Of a stretch of DNA of 5,362 nucleotides, positions 5,031-5,362 are shown in pieces. A program made the position numbers and the translations under genes. Positions within the stretch are counted from its first letter, which is position 1; the number at the start of each line of letters is the position of its first letter. The notes beneath the pieces are model-generated. The model was given only the letters and a program-made list of their open reading frames with translations. It was not told the DNA's origin and did no database searches. The stretch is from Acidobacteriota bacterium (GTDB lineage: Bacteria > Acidobacteriota > Terriglobia > Bryobacterales > Bryobacteraceae): contig JAMCRM010000384.1 of the NCBI GenBank assembly GCA_023380575.1, positions 1 through 5,362 of the forward strand, in the 5' to 3' direction.

Positions 5031-5362
5031 ATCGATGCCCTCCGTTCCGCCCGCAGGCTGCCCCCGCGCCTGGGCCAAAACCAGAACACAGCGCATATAG
5101 CCGTGGCTACGTAGCCGATAGCGAAAAAGACCGGGTGATAGACATACCCGATGAATATGGTTCCCACTCCGAGCGCGGTCAGCAAGGGCCACCAGGATGG
5201 TCCTGCGACGAGTGTCACGCCGGACGGTTCGCCATCCAACACCTTGCTCGTCAGAATCTCACGCTGATCTGTGCGCAGCCCGACCGCGACTGGCTCCTTG
5301 TCCATTTCGTCCAGTTCCCAGATCGGCGTGCGGCTGCCAACCACCGGAATATGGTGGAAGTT
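5027..5362 (-). CDS. ctaD: Cytochrome c oxidase subunit I, C-terminal end (5' part outside window)
   Basis: The last 111 residues of a gene that enters across the right edge; the frame is open to the last base. It reads N-F-x-x-I-P-V-V-x-S-R-x-P-I-W-E, then V-G-L-R-T-D-Q-R-E-I-L-T-S-K-V-L-D-G-E-P (27-46). This pattern is known from the C-terminal tail of a subgroup of haem-copper oxidase subunit I proteins, where it joins the catalytic domain to two extra membrane helices. Those helices are seen here at about 54-75 and 77-95, before a basic tail. The haem and copper ligands lie in the part outside the window, so catalytic competence cannot be checked. An in-frame GTG at 5344 could make this look like a separate 105-residue gene, but the frame and the family pattern extend upstream of it. 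The stop overlaps the subunit III start by 4 bp. Confidence 0.88.
   Translation of the reverse strand, partial: NFHHIPVVGSRTPIWELDEMDKEPVAVGLRTDQREILTSKVLDGEPSGVTLVAGPSWWPLLTALGVGTIFIGYVYHPVFFAIGYVATAICAVFWFWPRRGGSLRAERRASI

Noticed and set aside
4350..5114. 254-codon plus-strand frame opposite subunit III
   Set aside because: Its composition (Arg, Pro, His, Gln) is typical of the antisense of a membrane protein gene, and subunit III is clearly coded on the other strand.

Overview
The window is one tightly packed, entirely minus-strand gene cluster for a haem-copper cytochrome c oxidase and its assembly factors. Transcription runs from high to low coordinates. In that order it holds: the C-terminal end of oxidase subunit I (cut by the right edge), subunit III, a small membrane protein with a damaged-looking 5' end, a CtaG-type assembly protein, a membrane-anchored mono-haem cytochrome c with a long Pro/Gly-rich linker, a cytosolic GlcG/HbpS-family protein, a secreted second GlcG/HbpS-family protein, haem O synthase (ctaB), and the N-terminal part of a secreted DUF4142 protein (cut by the left edge).

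Spacing indicates one transcript. Subunit I/III and CtaG/cytochrome c share 4-bp ATGA start-stop overlaps, the small membrane gene overlaps ctaG, and most other junctions are 13-19 bp. The only real gap (about 77 bp) lies between subunit III and the small membrane gene. It contains a 15-codon mini-ORF with a good ribosome binding site, and it adjoins an AT-rich island with a 10-bp inverted repeat. No promoter or terminator is convincing, so the operon promoter presumably lies beyond the right edge, with subunit II probably upstream of subunit I.

Functionally, subunits I and III are parts of the proton-pumping terminal oxidase, CtaG belongs to a family that helps assemble its copper centre, CtaB farnesylates protohaem to haem O, and the tethered cytochrome c could deliver electrons to the oxidase. 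No ctaA (haem A synthase) is present in the window. The unusual part is the pair of GlcG/HbpS-family (haem-binding/degrading fold) genes, one cytosolic and one exported, between the cytochrome c and haem O synthase genes.

The organism is a GC-rich Gram-negative-type aerobic bacterium. The Pro/Gly-rich tethered cytochrome, the DUF4142 gene and the cox operon style would suit an Acidobacteriota (Solibacter/Bryobacterales-like) soil bacterium. Subunit I and III resemble the version also seen in Alphaproteobacteria, so this placement is a guess from family knowledge and not a demonstrated assignment.
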